The position numbers and the translations under genes were made by a program. Positions 5,491-5,642 of a stretch of DNA of 5,642 nucleotides are shown piece after piece. The stretch lies in the NCBI GenBank assembly GCA_023667165.1, contig JAMPAO010000138.1, positions 1 through 5,642 on the forward strand. The letters are read 5' to 3'. The notes below the pieces were generated by a model that saw nothing but the letters and a program-made list of their open reading frames with translations, did no database searches and had not been told where the DNA came from. The stretch's first letter is position 1. Every line of letters begins with the position of its first letter. The DNA comes from Ruminococcus sp. Its GTDB lineage: Bacteria > Bacillota > Clostridia > Oscillospirales > Ruminococcaceae.

Positions 5491-5590
5491 TTCAATACCC
5501 CCTTAAAATTAAAAAACGCTCCCGACTGCCGCGAATTTCCCGCTTCAGCCAAGAACGTATCATAAACATATAGAAGGGTATAATTATCCC
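5491..5590 (-). promoter_or_regulatory. Leader and probable promoter region of the BspA-like gene
   Basis: The 100 bp upstream of the start codon contain the Shine-Dalgarno AAGGGGG (about 5498-5504), a T-run, and a TATGAT -10-like box on the minus strand (5559-5564). The hexamer 17 bp further upstream (ATAATT) is a poor -35 box. It lies next to the tetranucleotide tract, so tract length could affect this promoter. Promoter placement is uncertain. Confidence 0.4.

Positions 5591-5642
<52 letters not shown>

Overview
The window looks like chromosomal DNA from an anaerobic gut-type Firmicute (Clostridia, Ruminococcus-like). This is inferred from the short ~440-residue ThiC, a ThiW-type vitamin transporter component, a TPP riboswitch ending in an intrinsic terminator, and a BspA-type leucine-rich-repeat surface protein with Pro/Thr-Glu repeats. 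No 16S or other strong taxonomic marker is present, so the placement is tentative. All three convincing genes are on the minus strand and read from the right edge to the left.

Right part (3274-5642): a 738-residue secreted, membrane-anchored BspA-like protein. Its leader starts beside a tetranucleotide tract (TGTC x13, GACA on the coding strand) that runs off the window edge. The gene ends at a strong, probably bidirectional terminator (3243-3266).

Middle part (1355-3273): a thiamine control region and thiC. Reading along the minus strand, there is a near-consensus promoter (TTGACA, 17 bp, extended TACTAT), a long hairpin at the predicted transcript 5' end, a TPP riboswitch with a 124-nt insertion between two conserved blocks, and an intrinsic terminator. 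These are followed by a helically phased array of TGATATCA-like palindromes, a Shine-Dalgarno and thiC.

Left part (424-1354): a 143-bp imperfect palindrome follows thiC. After it comes a strongly structured leader with alternative stems that I could not match to a known riboswitch class, and then thiW. ThiC makes the pyrimidine half of thiamine (HMP-P). ThiW is the predicted substrate-binding subunit of an ECF importer, most likely for the thiazole half. Together they suggest a cell that makes the pyrimidine itself, scavenges thiazole, and shuts the locus down when TPP is plentiful. Coupling enzymes (ThiE, ThiM, ThiD) and the shared ECF energising module are not in the window.

Far left (1-423): AT-rich intergenic DNA with two 94%-identical 78-bp direct repeats 259 bp apart and no convincing gene. 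I see no defence system or other large novel system. The most interesting unexplained signals are non-coding: the phased palindrome array, the thiW leader, the thiC-thiW palindrome, the enlarged riboswitch and the tetranucleotide tract.
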